Assembly (NCBI RefSeq): GCF_014191305.1
Contig: NZ_JACHWJ010000002.1
Location: 310,001 to 374,000, forward strand
Source: Pseudoclavibacter helvolus
Lineage (GTDB): Bacteria > Actinomycetota > Actinomycetes > Actinomycetales > Microbacteriaceae
Length of the DNA stretch: 64,000 bases
Reading direction: 5' to 3'
In this document: one piece after another, positions 8,293 to 16,488 of the stretch
Layout: the number at the start of each line of letters is the position of its first letter
How positions within the stretch are numbered: the first letter of the stretch is position 1
The notes under the pieces: model-generated
The model's input: the letters and a program-made list of their open reading frames with translations, nothing else
The model's database searches: none
Told to the model about the DNA's origin: nothing
Position numbers and translations under genes: made by a program

Positions 8293-9040
8293 CGCCCAGT
8301 CCGCGGCGAACCTGCCGGCCGTGAGCCTCCCCACGATCGGGATCCTCGGCGCCGGCAAGGTCGGCACGGTGCTCGCGCGCCTCCTCATCGGCAGCGGCTA
8401 CCGCGTGCTCATCGCCGGGTCCGGCGCACCGAGCAAGATCGACCTCATCATCGACGTGCTCGTGCCTGGCGCGACCACCGGAACGAGCGCCGAGGTCGCA
8501 GCGCAGGCTGACGTGGTCATCTTGGCGCTGCCCCTCGGCAAGGCCCTGCCGCTCGACGGCCGCGAGGCGATTCCCCGCGACGAACTCCGCGGCAAGCTCG
8601 TCATCGACGCCATGAACTACTGGTGGGAGATCGACGGCGTGCGTGACGACCTCAACGACCCGTTCACGGCGAGCAGTGAGCTGGTGCAGGAGGCCCTCGC
8701 CGAGTCCCGGGTTGTGAAGGCTTTCAACCACATGGGCTACCACGACCTCGACGAGGGGCCCGTGCCCGCCGGTACAGCGGGGCGTCGTGGCATCGGCATC
8801 ACGGGCGACGATGAGGCCGCGCTTGCGGGTGCCGCCAAGCTCGTGGATGCGGCAGGCTTTGACCCCGTCTTCGTCGGCACCCTGCACGACAGCTTCCTCC
8901 TGCAGCCGGGCAGCGAGCTCTTCGGCGCCAACTTCTCGGCCGACGACGTGCGCGCGACCGCCGAGCGCTTCCCCGCGAGCGAGCGTGGCCTTGAGCTCGA
9001 AGCTCAGCGCGCCTCCGCGCTCGACGATGCCCGCGCCTGA
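8285..9040 (+). CDS. NAD(P)-binding F420/NADPH-dependent reductase-like protein
   Basis: A 251-aa protein with an N-terminal Rossmann fold (TIGILGAGKVGTVLARLL), similar to F420-dependent NADP reductases and related NADPH-binding proteins (F420_oxidored family). Other landmarks are the ADVVILALPLGKALPL strand, AMNYWWEIDG and VVKAFNHMGYHDL. The start ATG (8285) overlaps the end of the monooxygenase (ATGTCTGA), arguing for translational coupling. It probably supplies or recycles reduced cofactor for the luciferase-like enzyme; whether that is F420H2 or NADPH cannot be decided here. Confidence 0.85.
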   Translation: MSDAQSAANLPAVSLPTIGILGAGKVGTVLARLLIGSGYRVLIAGSGAPSKIDLIIDVLVPGATTGTSAEVAAQADVVILALPLGKALPLDGREAIPRDELRGKLVIDAMNYWWEIDGVRDDLNDPFTASSELVQEALAESRVVKAFNHMGYHDLDEGPVPAGTAGRRGIGITGDDEAALAGAAKLVDAAGFDPVFVGTLHDSFLLQPGSELFGANFSADDVRATAERFPASERGLELEAQRASALDDARA

Positions 9041-9097
9041 CCTCAGATCTTCAGCACCTCAACGATCCAGCACCTCACACCACCGAACGGAACCCCC

Positions 9098-9463
9098 ATG
9101 ATCATCGCCCTCTGGGTCATCAACATCCTCCTCGCCGTCGCCTTCCTGGGTGCAGGCGCCATGAAGCTCGCACGCTCGAAAGCCGCGCTGCAGGCCAACG
9201 GCATGGGCTACGTCGAGGACTACAGCGCCGGCGCCGTGAAGGCCATCGGGGCGGTCGAGATCCTGGGCGCGCTCGGCCTCATCCTGCCTCTGGCAACCGG
9301 CATCGCGACGGTCCTCACGCCCATCGCCGCGGCCGGGCTCGCCATCACGATGCTGCTCGCGGTCCTCGTGCACGCGCGCCGCAAGGAGAGCTTCACGCCA
9401 GCGCTGATCCTCATGCTCCTCGCAGTGGTCAGCACCGTGATCGGATTCCTCGTCGTCCTCTGA
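9098..9463 (+). CDS. DoxX-like integral membrane protein
   Basis: A 121-aa protein with four predicted membrane segments and the DoxX-like pattern: an N-terminal hydrophobic helix, then a short GAGAMKLARSK loop, and GAVEILGALGLILPLATGI in the second helix. DoxX proteins are poorly understood and often sit in operons for oxidative stress or thiol/quinone chemistry. It follows the reductase by 57 bp with a weak ribosome site, and is probably the last gene of the MarR-controlled operon. Confidence 0.8.
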   Translation: MIIALWVINILLAVAFLGAGAMKLARSKAALQANGMGYVEDYSAGAVKAIGAVEILGALGLILPLATGIATVLTPIAAAGLAITMLLAVLVHARRKESFTPALILMLLAVVSTVIGFLVVL

Positions 9464-9643
9464 TCGGGCCGCCCACCTCGCCCGCGTCGCGTGGATGCTC
9501 GCCTCGGGTGGGTGAGCACGGTACCAGCCGAGAGTCTCCGAGCCTGAGCCGCGCCAAGCTCCCGCACACCGCGCATCCACGTGGGGGTGCTCCACTGTTC
9601 TCGTGGCGCAATCGCGTCGATCCGACGAAGCGAAGGAGACCGG

Positions 9644-9826
9644 ATGGTATTCGAGAACATCGGTGACAAGGCAGCGCAGGCGACGAACAGCGAACAGGGT
9701 GAGCAGTTCACCGACCACGCGTTCGACGCCGCCGGAGACCACGCCGACACGGCGATCGGCAACCAGCACGACGAGCACATCCAGAAGATGCGCGACGGAG
9801 CCGACGCGGCCGTCGGCACCGAGTAG
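9644..9826 (+). CDS. Small acidic Rv0909/MT0933-like putative antitoxin-family protein
   Basis: A 60-aa soluble, acidic, alanine-rich protein (GDKAAQATNSEQ, AFDAAGDHADTAIGNQHDEH). This composition and the DHAxDxA-type repeats resemble the short actinobacterial proteins labelled Rv0909/MT0933-family antitoxins, which may instead be CsbD-like stress proteins. The ATG at 9644 has GAAGGAG 7 bp upstream. No toxin gene lies next to it, so an antitoxin role is not supported by context. A strong hairpin terminator follows 14 bp downstream. The 180-bp gap before it (9464-9643) shows nothing recognisable. Confidence 0.6.
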   Translation: MVFENIGDKAAQATNSEQGEQFTDHAFDAAGDHADTAIGNQHDEHIQKMRDGADAAVGTE

Positions 9827-9840
9827 CGGCACGTCCGCAA

Positions 9841-9877
9841 ACGCCGAAGGCCCGCCCAGGTGGCGGGCCTTCGGCGT
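9841..9877. terminator. Bidirectional intrinsic terminator
   Basis: A perfect 16-bp stem (9841-9856 with 9862-9877) closed by the loop CAGGT lies between two convergent genes. There is no long T-tract, as is common in high-GC actinobacteria. Confidence 0.85.
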
Positions 9878-9898
9878 GCGCAGAGCCCCCGAGCCGGG

Positions 9899-11200
9899 CT
9901 ACCGGATGCGTGCGCGCAGCTCCTCCGTCGACGTCACGCCGTCATCGATGACGGTCCTTGCGGCGTCGCGCAGCGCCTCGTCCTCGCCGACGTCCCAGAG
10001 CAGCACGCCGACGGGGGCGCCCGATTCGTCGCGGAAGTAGATGACCCGGCTCTCATCCGACTCGCCAGACTCGGGCAGCTCCGCCTCGAGCACCTCGAGT
10101 GCCGGGTCGAGGGTTCCCACGGCCTCCCACCGCGTGCCGAACACCATCGAGTAGAAGTACGGCGTGTGCGAGTACGGGTCTGCGGCGCCCGCCATGGAAC
10201 GGCCGGCGGCCGCCCCCATCTCGGTGGCGTTGTCGACGTGCTCGACGCGCGTCTGCCCAAGCACCGGGTCCGGGTAGACGGCGATATCGCCCGCCGCCCA
10301 GATCGACGGGTCGATGGTGCGCAGCAGCTCGTCGACCACGACGCCGCCCTCATCGACGACGAGCCCAGCCTCCTCCGCGAGGTCCACGACCGGCTTCGCG
10401 CCGAGCCCGAACACCACGAAGTCCGCTTCCGTCTCGGCGCCGTTGTCGAAGACGACGGTCACCCCAGACGATGACGTCGCGGGGGAGGAACCGCCCCGCT
10501 CACCCTCGGCGTCGCCCTCGCTGCCCACAAGCTCATCGGCGCTCTCGTCGAACGGCACCCGAACCTCGGCACGGACCCCGTCGACCCGCCGGCCGGGCAC
10601 GAGCCCGACCCCGTGCTCGACGAACAGCTCCTGGAACCGCTCGGCGAGCGCGGACGGGAACGTGGATGCGCCGAGCACCTCCTCGGGGAAGACGAGGTCG
10701 ACTTCGACGTCGTTCTGGGCGAGGGCGGCCGCGATCTCCGTGCCGATGTACCCGCCTCCGACGACGACGCCGTGGGCCCCACCCTCGCTCAGCTCGCGGA
10801 GCCAGCGGTAGTCGCTCGCCGAGCGGAAGAACAGGATGCGCGGGCTCTCCGGCACGTCGATCTCGACGGGCTTCGACCCGGTCGCGAGCAGCAGCTTCCC
10901 GTAGGTGAGCGTCTCGCCGCCGTCCGTCGTGACGGTCTTCGTCTCCCGATCGATGCCGGTCACGAGCGTGCCCAGGCTGATCTCCGCCCCCGTCGCGTCG
11001 CTCGTTCCGAGCGGCGTCTGCTCCCAGGTGAAGTCGGGGTCGACCCAGAGCTTCTTCGAGAGGGCCGGCCTCGCGTACGGTTCGTCGACGTCCGCACTGA
11101 GGATACCGATGGTGCCCGTCGTATCCCGTTCCCGGATGCCGCGAGCCGCCGCATCCGCCACCATTCCGCCGCCGATGATCAGGTAGTCGTAAGCGCTCAT
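9899..11200 (-). CDS. NAD(P)/FAD-dependent ferredoxin (rubredoxin) reductase-like flavoprotein
   Basis: A 433-aa two-dinucleotide-binding-domain flavoprotein. The FAD site is YLIIGGGMVADAAARGI at the N-terminus, the NAD(P) site is GVVVGGGYIGTEIAAALAQN, and the C-terminal FAD loop is IWAAGDIAVYPD. This matches ferredoxin/rubredoxin reductases and AIF-like proteins, which pass electrons from NAD(P)H to small iron-sulphur proteins. An insertion rich in Glu, Ser and Gly (ESADELVGSEGDAEGERGG) interrupts the NAD domain. The start ATG at 11200 has GAGGGC just upstream. No ferredoxin or P450 gene is adjacent, so the redox partner is unknown. Confidence 0.85.
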   Translation of the reverse strand: MSAYDYLIIGGGMVADAAARGIRERDTTGTIGILSADVDEPYARPALSKKLWVDPDFTWEQTPLGTSDATGAEISLGTLVTGIDRETKTVTTDGGETLTYGKLLLATGSKPVEIDVPESPRILFFRSASDYRWLRELSEGGAHGVVVGGGYIGTEIAAALAQNDVEVDLVFPEEVLGASTFPSALAERFQELFVEHGVGLVPGRRVDGVRAEVRVPFDESADELVGSEGDAEGERGGSSPATSSSGVTVVFDNGAETEADFVVFGLGAKPVVDLAEEAGLVVDEGGVVVDELLRTIDPSIWAAGDIAVYPDPVLGQTRVEHVDNATEMGAAAGRSMAGAADPYSHTPYFYSMVFGTRWEAVGTLDPALEVLEAELPESGESDESRVIYFRDESGAPVGVLLWDVGEDEALRDAARTVIDDGVTSTEELRARIR

Positions 11201-11317
11201 GCCCTCGAGGCTACGAAGCCAGCTCGGGTGCCTCCTGGGAGTGACGGCCGCGGCCGGGCGTCGTGCGGGTGCTCGACGACCCGGCAGCGAGGAAAGCGCT
11301 CCCGGCTTTTCCGACGG

Positions 11318-11370
11318 TTGTCTCACGGATGAATCCACGTTATGTTGGATCCATCGGGAAAGCGGTTACC
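11318..11370 (+). promoter_or_regulatory. Promoter with LacI-type operator upstream of the NMT1-type ABC operon
   Basis: A -35 TTGTCT (11318-11323), 17-bp spacer and -10 TATGTT (11341-11346) precede an operator-like sequence GGGAAAGCGGTTACC (11356-11370) that would cover the transcription start. Its 14-bp core GGAAAGCGGTTACC differs at one base from the site upstream of the Gfo/Idh operon (17692-17705). No thiamine-pyrophosphate riboswitch is recognisable between here and the ATG at 11424. Confidence 0.55.
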
Positions 11371-11423
11371 ACAAGTCTCGCCTTCACCCGAATTCCCTCT
11401 TACAACGCTGTAAGGAGCTCCGC

Positions 11424-12275
11424 ATGACGAGCGCAACCACCAACACCCCTGTCATCGGCTCGCCGAGTGACACACCGACGCCCCCGCCCGCGAAGCGACG
11501 CTCGATCGCCAAGGGACTCTCCGGCTACACCTACCCGGCCATCTTCCTCATCGTCGCGTTCGCCGCCTGGTGGGCCGTGACGGAGACCGGAACCGTCGCC
11601 TCCTACATCCTGCCCTCACCCGCGGACACGCTCGCGGCGTTCACCGACAACCCGCAGTACCTCTGGGACAACACGTGGGTGACGACGGTCGAGACCGTCA
11701 TCGGCTTCGCGCTCTCCGTCATCCTCGCCGTCGCCGTCGCCGTCATCATGGTCTACTCGCGCACCCTCGAGCGCACCTTCTACCCGCTCATCCTCTTCGC
11801 GCAGGTCATCCCCAAGATCGCCATCGCGCCCCTCTTCATCGTGTGGATGGGGTTCGGTCCCGAACCGAAGATCCTCGTCGCCGTGCTCATGGCCTTCTTC
11901 CCCATCGTCATCGCCGGCATCAGCGGCCTCCGCACCATCGACCCGGAGATCCTCGAACTCACCAGCACGATGGGAGCGTCACGCTGGAAGACGTTCGTGA
12001 AGGTGCGCTTCCCCGCAGCGCTCCCCGAACTCCTCTCCGGCATGAAGGTCGCGGCGACCCTCGCCGTCACGGGCGCCGTCGTCGGCGAGTTCGTCGGCGC
12101 GAACGCAGGCCTCGGCTACGTCATCCTGCAGGCCAACGGCAACGTCGATACCGCCATGCTCTTCGCCGCACTCATCATCATGTCGCTCCTCGGCATCCTG
12201 CTCTTCGCCGTGATCCTCGTCGCCGAGCGTTTCCTCGTGCCCTGGCACGCCTCGCGCCGCAACCTCGAGAGCTGA
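11424..12275 (+). CDS. ABC transporter permease (SsuC/TauC/ThiX type)
   Basis: A 283-aa inner-membrane permease of the family used by nitrate, taurine, sulfonate and pyrimidine-precursor importers, with about six membrane segments. The N-terminal 40 residues are polar and proline-rich. The EAA-type cytoplasmic loop reads ELTSTMGASRWKTFVKVRFP, which contacts the ATPase. The ATG at 11424 has AAGGAG upstream. It is the first gene of a permease / binding protein / ATPase operon, an unusual order since the binding protein comes second. The substrate is unknown. Confidence 0.9.
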   Translation: MTSATTNTPVIGSPSDTPTPPPAKRRSIAKGLSGYTYPAIFLIVAFAAWWAVTETGTVASYILPSPADTLAAFTDNPQYLWDNTWVTTVETVIGFALSVILAVAVAVIMVYSRTLERTFYPLILFAQVIPKIAIAPLFIVWMGFGPEPKILVAVLMAFFPIVIAGISGLRTIDPEILELTSTMGASRWKTFVKVRFPAALPELLSGMKVAATLAVTGAVVGEFVGANAGLGYVILQANGNVDTAMLFAALIIMSLLGILLFAVILVAERFLVPWHASRRNLES

Positions 12276-12343
12276 CTACCCCACGACGCCCTCGCCTCCA
12301 CCAGCCACCGAACATCCCCAACACCCACAAGGAAAGGCCCCTC

Positions 12344-13393
12344 ATGTCAAAGAAGACAATCCGCACCGGGCTCGTCACCGCCGTCGCCGCCGGCGCGCTG
12401 CTCCTCACCGCCTGCTCGGGCAACGCCTCCACTGAACCGGCAGCGGGCGGAGCCGAGGGCGAAGGTGGCCTCACCGACGTCACCCTCATGCTCAACTGGT
12501 ACCCGTACGGCGAGCACGCTCCCTTCTACTACGGGGTCGAGCAGGGCATCTTCGAGGAGCACGGCATCAATCTCACGATCCAGGCGGGTCAGGGATCGAC
12601 GAAGACGGCGCAGGCCGTCGGGCAGGGTCAGGTCGACTTCGGCTGGGCCGACACCCCCGCAGTGCTCGCCAACATCGACAAGGGCGTGAGCATCCGCAGC
12701 GTCGGCGTCTTCCTCCAGACCACGCCGTCCGCGGTGCAGGTGTTCACCGACTCCGGCATCACGACGCCCGCCGACCTCAAAGGCAAGACCATCGCCACCT
12801 CGGCCGGCGACGCACCGACAACCACGTTCCCCCTCTACCTGGAAGCCGCAGGCCTCGAAGAAGGCGATGTCACACAGCAGAACCTCGATGCCGCGGGCAA
12901 GATGGCCGCGATGATCAACGAGCAGGTCGACGGACTCATCGGCTTCGCCCACGACCAGGGCCCGACCATCGCCGCGCAGAGCGGCAAGGACGTCACCTAC
13001 CTGAAGTACTCCGACGTCGGACTGAACTTCTTCAGCAACGGCCTCATCGCCAACACCGACCTCATCGAGAGCGACCCCGACCTCATCGAGAACATGGTCG
13101 CCGCCACCTCCGAGGCCTACGCGGCCGCCGTCGAGGCACCGGAAGACGCCGTCGCCGCGATGGACGGCAAGGACCCTCAGATGCCCGCCGCAGAGGTGCT
13201 CATCGAGCAGTGGAACAACACCATCCCGCTTCTCACCTCGCCGGACAGCGACGGCAACGCCCCCGGCGTTAACACCACCACCGACTGGGAGGCGACCATC
13301 GACGTCCTCTCGACAGCCGGACTCATCGAGGAAGCCAAGCCGGTGGAGGAGTACTTCGACGCGAGCTTCGAACCAGGCGGAGCGGCAGAATGA
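12344..13393 (+). CDS. NMT1/THI5-like ABC transporter substrate-binding lipoprotein
   Basis: A 349-aa lipoprotein: signal peptide and lipobox LLLTACSG, then an NMT1/THI5 fold starting LMLNWYPYGEHAPFYYGV. Members bind pyrimidine precursors of thiamine, riboflavin, formylaminopyrimidine, taurine or aromatic acids. The loop GQGSTKTAQAVGQGQVDFGW is the typical ligand-binding strand. GGAAAGG lies 6 nt upstream of the ATG at 12344. The stop overlaps the start of the ATPase (ATGA). The promoter carries a LacI-like operator rather than a riboswitch, which argues against thiamine control. Confidence 0.9.
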   Translation: MSKKTIRTGLVTAVAAGALLLTACSGNASTEPAAGGAEGEGGLTDVTLMLNWYPYGEHAPFYYGVEQGIFEEHGINLTIQAGQGSTKTAQAVGQGQVDFGWADTPAVLANIDKGVSIRSVGVFLQTTPSAVQVFTDSGITTPADLKGKTIATSAGDAPTTTFPLYLEAAGLEEGDVTQQNLDAAGKMAAMINEQVDGLIGFAHDQGPTIAAQSGKDVTYLKYSDVGLNFFSNGLIANTDLIESDPDLIENMVAATSEAYAAAVEAPEDAVAAMDGKDPQMPAAEVLIEQWNNTIPLLTSPDSDGNAPGVNTTTDWEATIDVLSTAGLIEEAKPVEEYFDASFEPGGAAE

Positions 13394-14214
13394 GCATGAC
13401 GGTCAACGAGCGCACGGCCCCAGCCTCGGCGGGCGGCCACCAGGACTACCTCCTCGGCATCAACGACGTCGGTATCCGTTTCGAGACCAAGCGGCGCAGC
13501 GTGCAGGCCCTGCGCGACGTGGACCTGCACGTCCGAAAGGGCGAGTTCGTCTCCATCGTCGGGCCATCCGGCTGCGGAAAGTCGACGCTCCTCAGGGCGG
13601 TCGCTGGCCTCACGGTCCCAAGCGAGGGAACGATCGAGCTGCGCGGCTCCCGCGTCACCTCGCCCCGGCAGGACGTCGGCTTCGTCTTCCAGCGCCCTGC
13701 CCTGCTCCCGTGGCGCGACGTGCGCGGCAACATCCTGCTGCAGGCCGAGATGCGGAACCTCGACAAGGCAGCAGCGTCCAAGCGCTGCGACGAGCTCCTC
13801 GAGCTCACGAGCCTCACCGACTTCGCGAAGGCCCTCCCGCACGAGCTCTCCGGCGGCATGCAGCAGCGCGTCTCGCTGTGCCGTGCGCTGCTCCACGACC
13901 CCGATGTGCTCCTCATGGACGAACCCTTCGGGGCGCTGGATGCGCTCACCAGAGAGCATCTCAACGTCGAGCTCCAGCGCCTCTGGGCGCAGACCGACCT
14001 CACGGTGCTCCTCGTGACGCACTCCGTGCCGGAGGCCGTCTACCTCGCGAGCCGGGTCGTCCTCATGGGACCGCGCCCCGGAACCATCATCCAGGAGTTC
14101 GACGTCGACCTGCCCCGCGAACGCGCGTACGAGCCGACGCTCGAGGATCCGCGCTTCCACAAGGTCGCCGGTCGCATTCGCGAACTCCTCGGCAGCCCTC
14201 TCGGCGGCGACTGA
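13390..14214 (+). CDS. ABC transporter ATP-binding protein (SsuB/TauB type)
   Basis: A 274-aa single-domain importer ATPase. Walker A is GPSGCGKST, the Q-loop is VFQRPALLPWRDV, the signature is LSGGMQQRV and Walker B is VLLMDEPFGALD, followed by the switch histidine in LLVTHSVPEAV. It drives the permease encoded first in this operon. The start ATG overlaps the binding-protein stop by four bases. An intrinsic terminator follows 22 bp after the stop, so this is the end of a three-gene operon. Confidence 0.93.
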   Translation: MSMTVNERTAPASAGGHQDYLLGINDVGIRFETKRRSVQALRDVDLHVRKGEFVSIVGPSGCGKSTLLRAVAGLTVPSEGTIELRGSRVTSPRQDVGFVFQRPALLPWRDVRGNILLQAEMRNLDKAAASKRCDELLELTSLTDFAKALPHELSGGMQQRVSLCRALLHDPDVLLMDEPFGALDALTREHLNVELQRLWAQTDLTVLLVTHSVPEAVYLASRVVLMGPRPGTIIQEFDVDLPRERAYEPTLEDPRFHKVAGRIRELLGSPLGGD

Positions 14215-14235
14215 CCGCATCCGGCGAAGGTCCAC

Positions 14236-14267
14236 AGCCCGCTCACCGCACGGTGAGCGGGCTTCTT
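14236..14267 (+). terminator. Intrinsic terminator of the NMT1-type ABC operon
   Basis: An 11-bp GC-rich stem, GCCCGCTCACC (14237-14247) with GGTGAGCGGGC (14252-14262), is followed by TTCTT. The next gene is convergent, and the remaining bases up to 14407 hold nothing recognisable. Confidence 0.8.
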
Positions 14268-14407
14268 CGCGCGTGGAGGCGGGGGAGACAGTGGTGGGGG
14301 AGTCGTCGGTGGGTGAGGCGGCGGTGCTGTGCCGCTCAGTCTGCGCGCGCAGCAGAGCGCCTGCCCCGGTGGGAGGGCAGGCGCTCGGCTCGTGTGGAGT
14401 CGGCGGC

Positions 14408-15286
14408 TCAGCTGCGGACTGGCACCGCGAGGTGGCCGCCGACGTGGGCGCCGAACGCTTCGACGGTGTCGGCGACAGCCTCGTCGAAGTCCTTCGCCCA
14501 CAGCTCGGCGTTGAACACCTCGACCTCGACGTCGCCCGTGTACCCGGCCTCGCCAACCCACCTCGTGAGCTCGGCGAAGTCGATGACTCCGGCCCCCGGC
14601 AGGTGGCGGCTCAGGAGCACGTCTGCCGGCAGGGGAGTGGCCCAGTCGCACACCTGGTAGGAGGCGATGCGTCCGTCCCGTCCCGCTCGAGCGATCTGCT
14701 CCTCGGCGTCCGGGTCCCACCAGACGTGGAACGCATCGATGACCACGCCCACGGCGGGGCTGCCGACGCGGTCGGCGAGGTCGAGCGCCTGCTTCAGTGT
14801 CGACAGCACGGCCCGGTCGGACGCGTACATCGGATGCAAGGGCTCGAGCACGAGCGTCACGCCTGCCGCCTCGGCCTCTGGCGCGAGTTCGGCGATCGCC
14901 TCCTCCAAGCGTCCGCGGGACCCGGCGAGATCGCGACTCCCGTCGGGGATGCCGCCGGCGACGATGATGAGCGACGCCGACGAACCGTCGGCTCCGGCGG
15001 CCGCGAGCGTCGCCGCCTCCTCGATGGCCCGGCGGTTGTCGTCGATGGCGGCCCGGCGCTCGGCGCCCTCTGCCATCGTCACGAACCCGCCGCGGCAGTG
15101 GCTCGAGAACCGCAGGCCCGAGTCGCCGAGCACGCGCGCCGACTCGGCGAGACCGAGCTCTGCGACCGGCTCACGCCACAGCCCGATGCTCTGCACGCCC
15201 TGCCGCACCGTGGCGTCGATGGCCTCGCGCAGCGACGCGTGCTTGATGGTCGCCTGGTTGATCGAAAGGCGTGGATGCGCGCTCAT
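14408..15286 (-). CDS. Sugar phosphate isomerase/epimerase family TIM-barrel protein (IolE-like)
   Basis: A 292-aa AP-endonuclease-2-fold TIM barrel, the family of IolE, hydroxypyruvate isomerase and sugar epimerases. Metal-binding residues can be placed in VTLVLEPLHPMY, VGVVIDAFHVWWD and the C-terminal GDVEVEVFNAELW. It would interconvert or dehydrate a keto-sugar acid. The start overlaps the DUF993 stop codon (ATGA, 15283-15286), so it is third in a tightly coupled operon with a Gfo/Idh dehydrogenase and a DapA-like aldolase. The exact reaction is not known; the operon suggests sugar or inositol-like catabolism. Confidence 0.82.
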   Translation of the reverse strand: MSAHPRLSINQATIKHASLREAIDATVRQGVQSIGLWREPVAELGLAESARVLGDSGLRFSSHCRGGFVTMAEGAERRAAIDDNRRAIEEAATLAAAGADGSSASLIIVAGGIPDGSRDLAGSRGRLEEAIAELAPEAEAAGVTLVLEPLHPMYASDRAVLSTLKQALDLADRVGSPAVGVVIDAFHVWWDPDAEEQIARAGRDGRIASYQVCDWATPLPADVLLSRHLPGAGVIDFAELTRWVGEAGYTGDVEVEVFNAELWAKDFDEAVADTVEAFGAHVGGHLAVPVRS

Positions 15287-16488
15287 GCTTCGACCCCGTT
15301 CAGGCGGAGCATCGCGTTCCAGCGCTCGGCCGCGAGCTCCGGCCGCTCGAGCGCACCCGAGCCGTTCGCGAGCTCGACGATGCGGGAGAGGTGTGGGAGG
15401 CTGCGGGCCGCGTGCAGCCCGCCCACCATCTGGAACGCATCCTGGTGACCGTTGAGCCAGCTCAGGAACGCGACGCCCGTCTTGTAGTAGAAGGTCGGCG
15501 CCGCGAAGACCTGGCGAGACAGCTCCTGCGTCGGCTCCAGGATGCGCCGGAACTCGGCCGCGTCTCCCGCGTCGAGTGCCTGCACGGCCGCGGATGCGTT
15601 CGGAGCGAGCACGCTGAAGGCGCCCAGGAGGGCGTCCGAGTGGATGCCAGCCGCGTCATCCTCGATGAGCTCCACGTAGTTGAAATCGTCACCCGTGAAC
15701 ATCGTGACGCCCTCGGGGAGGCGAGCCCGCACAGCCCGCTCGGCGTCCGCATCCAGCAGGCTCATCTTGATGCCGCTGACCTTGTCCGCGTGCTCCTCGA
15801 TGAGGGCGATGACGAGGTCGGACGCCTGCTGCCAGGCGTCGGCTCCGAAGTAACCGCGCAGTGCCGGGTCGAACGCCGTGCCCAACCAGTGCAGCACCGC
15901 CTTCGAGGTGACGGCGCCGAGCACGCGTGTGTACACGCGCGTGTAGTCGGCCGGCGACTGCGCCGCGCGGGCAAGGTGACGGCTCGCCATGATGACGGGC
16001 AGCGCACCCTGCGCCTCGGCGAACTCCAGCTGCTCGAGGTAGGCGCGCTCGATCTCGTCGAGCGTCAGCACCTCCTCGGTGCGGGAGTCGGTGTTGACGC
16101 CGACAGCGATCCTGCCGCCCGCGTCCTTCGCTGCCGCCGAGCTGCGGGCGATGAGCTCCCTTGTCGCGGCCGCGTCGAGGCCCATGTTGCGCTGCGCCGT
16201 GTCCATGGCGTCGGCGACGCCGAGGCCCCACGACCACAGCTGCCTGCGGTAGTCGAGTGTCGCATCCCAGTCGATGTCGGCAGGCGCGCCAGGTACGTTG
16301 TCCGCCGTCGTGCGCGGGATGACGTGCGCGGCGGCGTACAGCTCGCGCGAGCGAAGCCCGCCAGCCGGGCGCTGGAAGGCCGGGGCCTCGAGCAGCTCGA
16401 CCCGCGACGCCTCGCCCGCAGGAGAGAGCAGCGTGAGACCAGTGCCCGTCGCACTGCGCGGCGCGGCGATGAGCTCGGTGGACGTCAC
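15283..16488 (-). CDS. DUF993 dihydrodipicolinate-synthase-like family protein
   Basis: A 401-aa member of DUF993, a divergent branch of the DapA/N-acetylneuraminate-lyase Schiff-base aldolase superfamily. Landmarks are YAAAHVIPRTTADNVPGAP, WDATLDYRRQLWSWGLGVA, VLHWLGTAFDPALRGYFG, KVSGIKMSLLDADAE (a candidate Schiff-base lysine region) and MFTGDDFNYVELI. The GTG start (16486-16488) overlaps the dehydrogenase stop as GTGA. Length and motifs look complete. The family usually travels with Gfo/Idh and IolE-like genes, as here, suggesting cleavage of a keto-sugar acid. No biochemical role is recognised. Confidence 0.85.
   Translation of the reverse strand: MTSTELIAAPRSATGTGLTLLSPAGEASRVELLEAPAFQRPAGGLRSRELYAAAHVIPRTTADNVPGAPADIDWDATLDYRRQLWSWGLGVADAMDTAQRNMGLDAAATRELIARSSAAAKDAGGRIAVGVNTDSRTEEVLTLDEIERAYLEQLEFAEAQGALPVIMASRHLARAAQSPADYTRVYTRVLGAVTSKAVLHWLGTAFDPALRGYFGADAWQQASDLVIALIEEHADKVSGIKMSLLDADAERAVRARLPEGVTMFTGDDFNYVELIEDDAAGIHSDALLGAFSVLAPNASAAVQALDAGDAAEFRRILEPTQELSRQVFAAPTFYYKTGVAFLSWLNGHQDAFQMVGGLHAARSLPHLSRIVELANGSGALERPELAAERWNAMLRLNGVEA

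Noticed and set aside
9644-9826. Toxin-antitoxin pair
   Set aside because: The small protein resembles an antitoxin-labelled family, but no toxin gene is adjacent; the next genes are DoxX and a convergent flavoprotein.
11201-11423. TPP riboswitch upstream of the NMT1/THI5-type importer
   Set aside because: The conserved CTGAGA and ACC-type core elements are not found; a promoter and LacI-type operator explain the region better.
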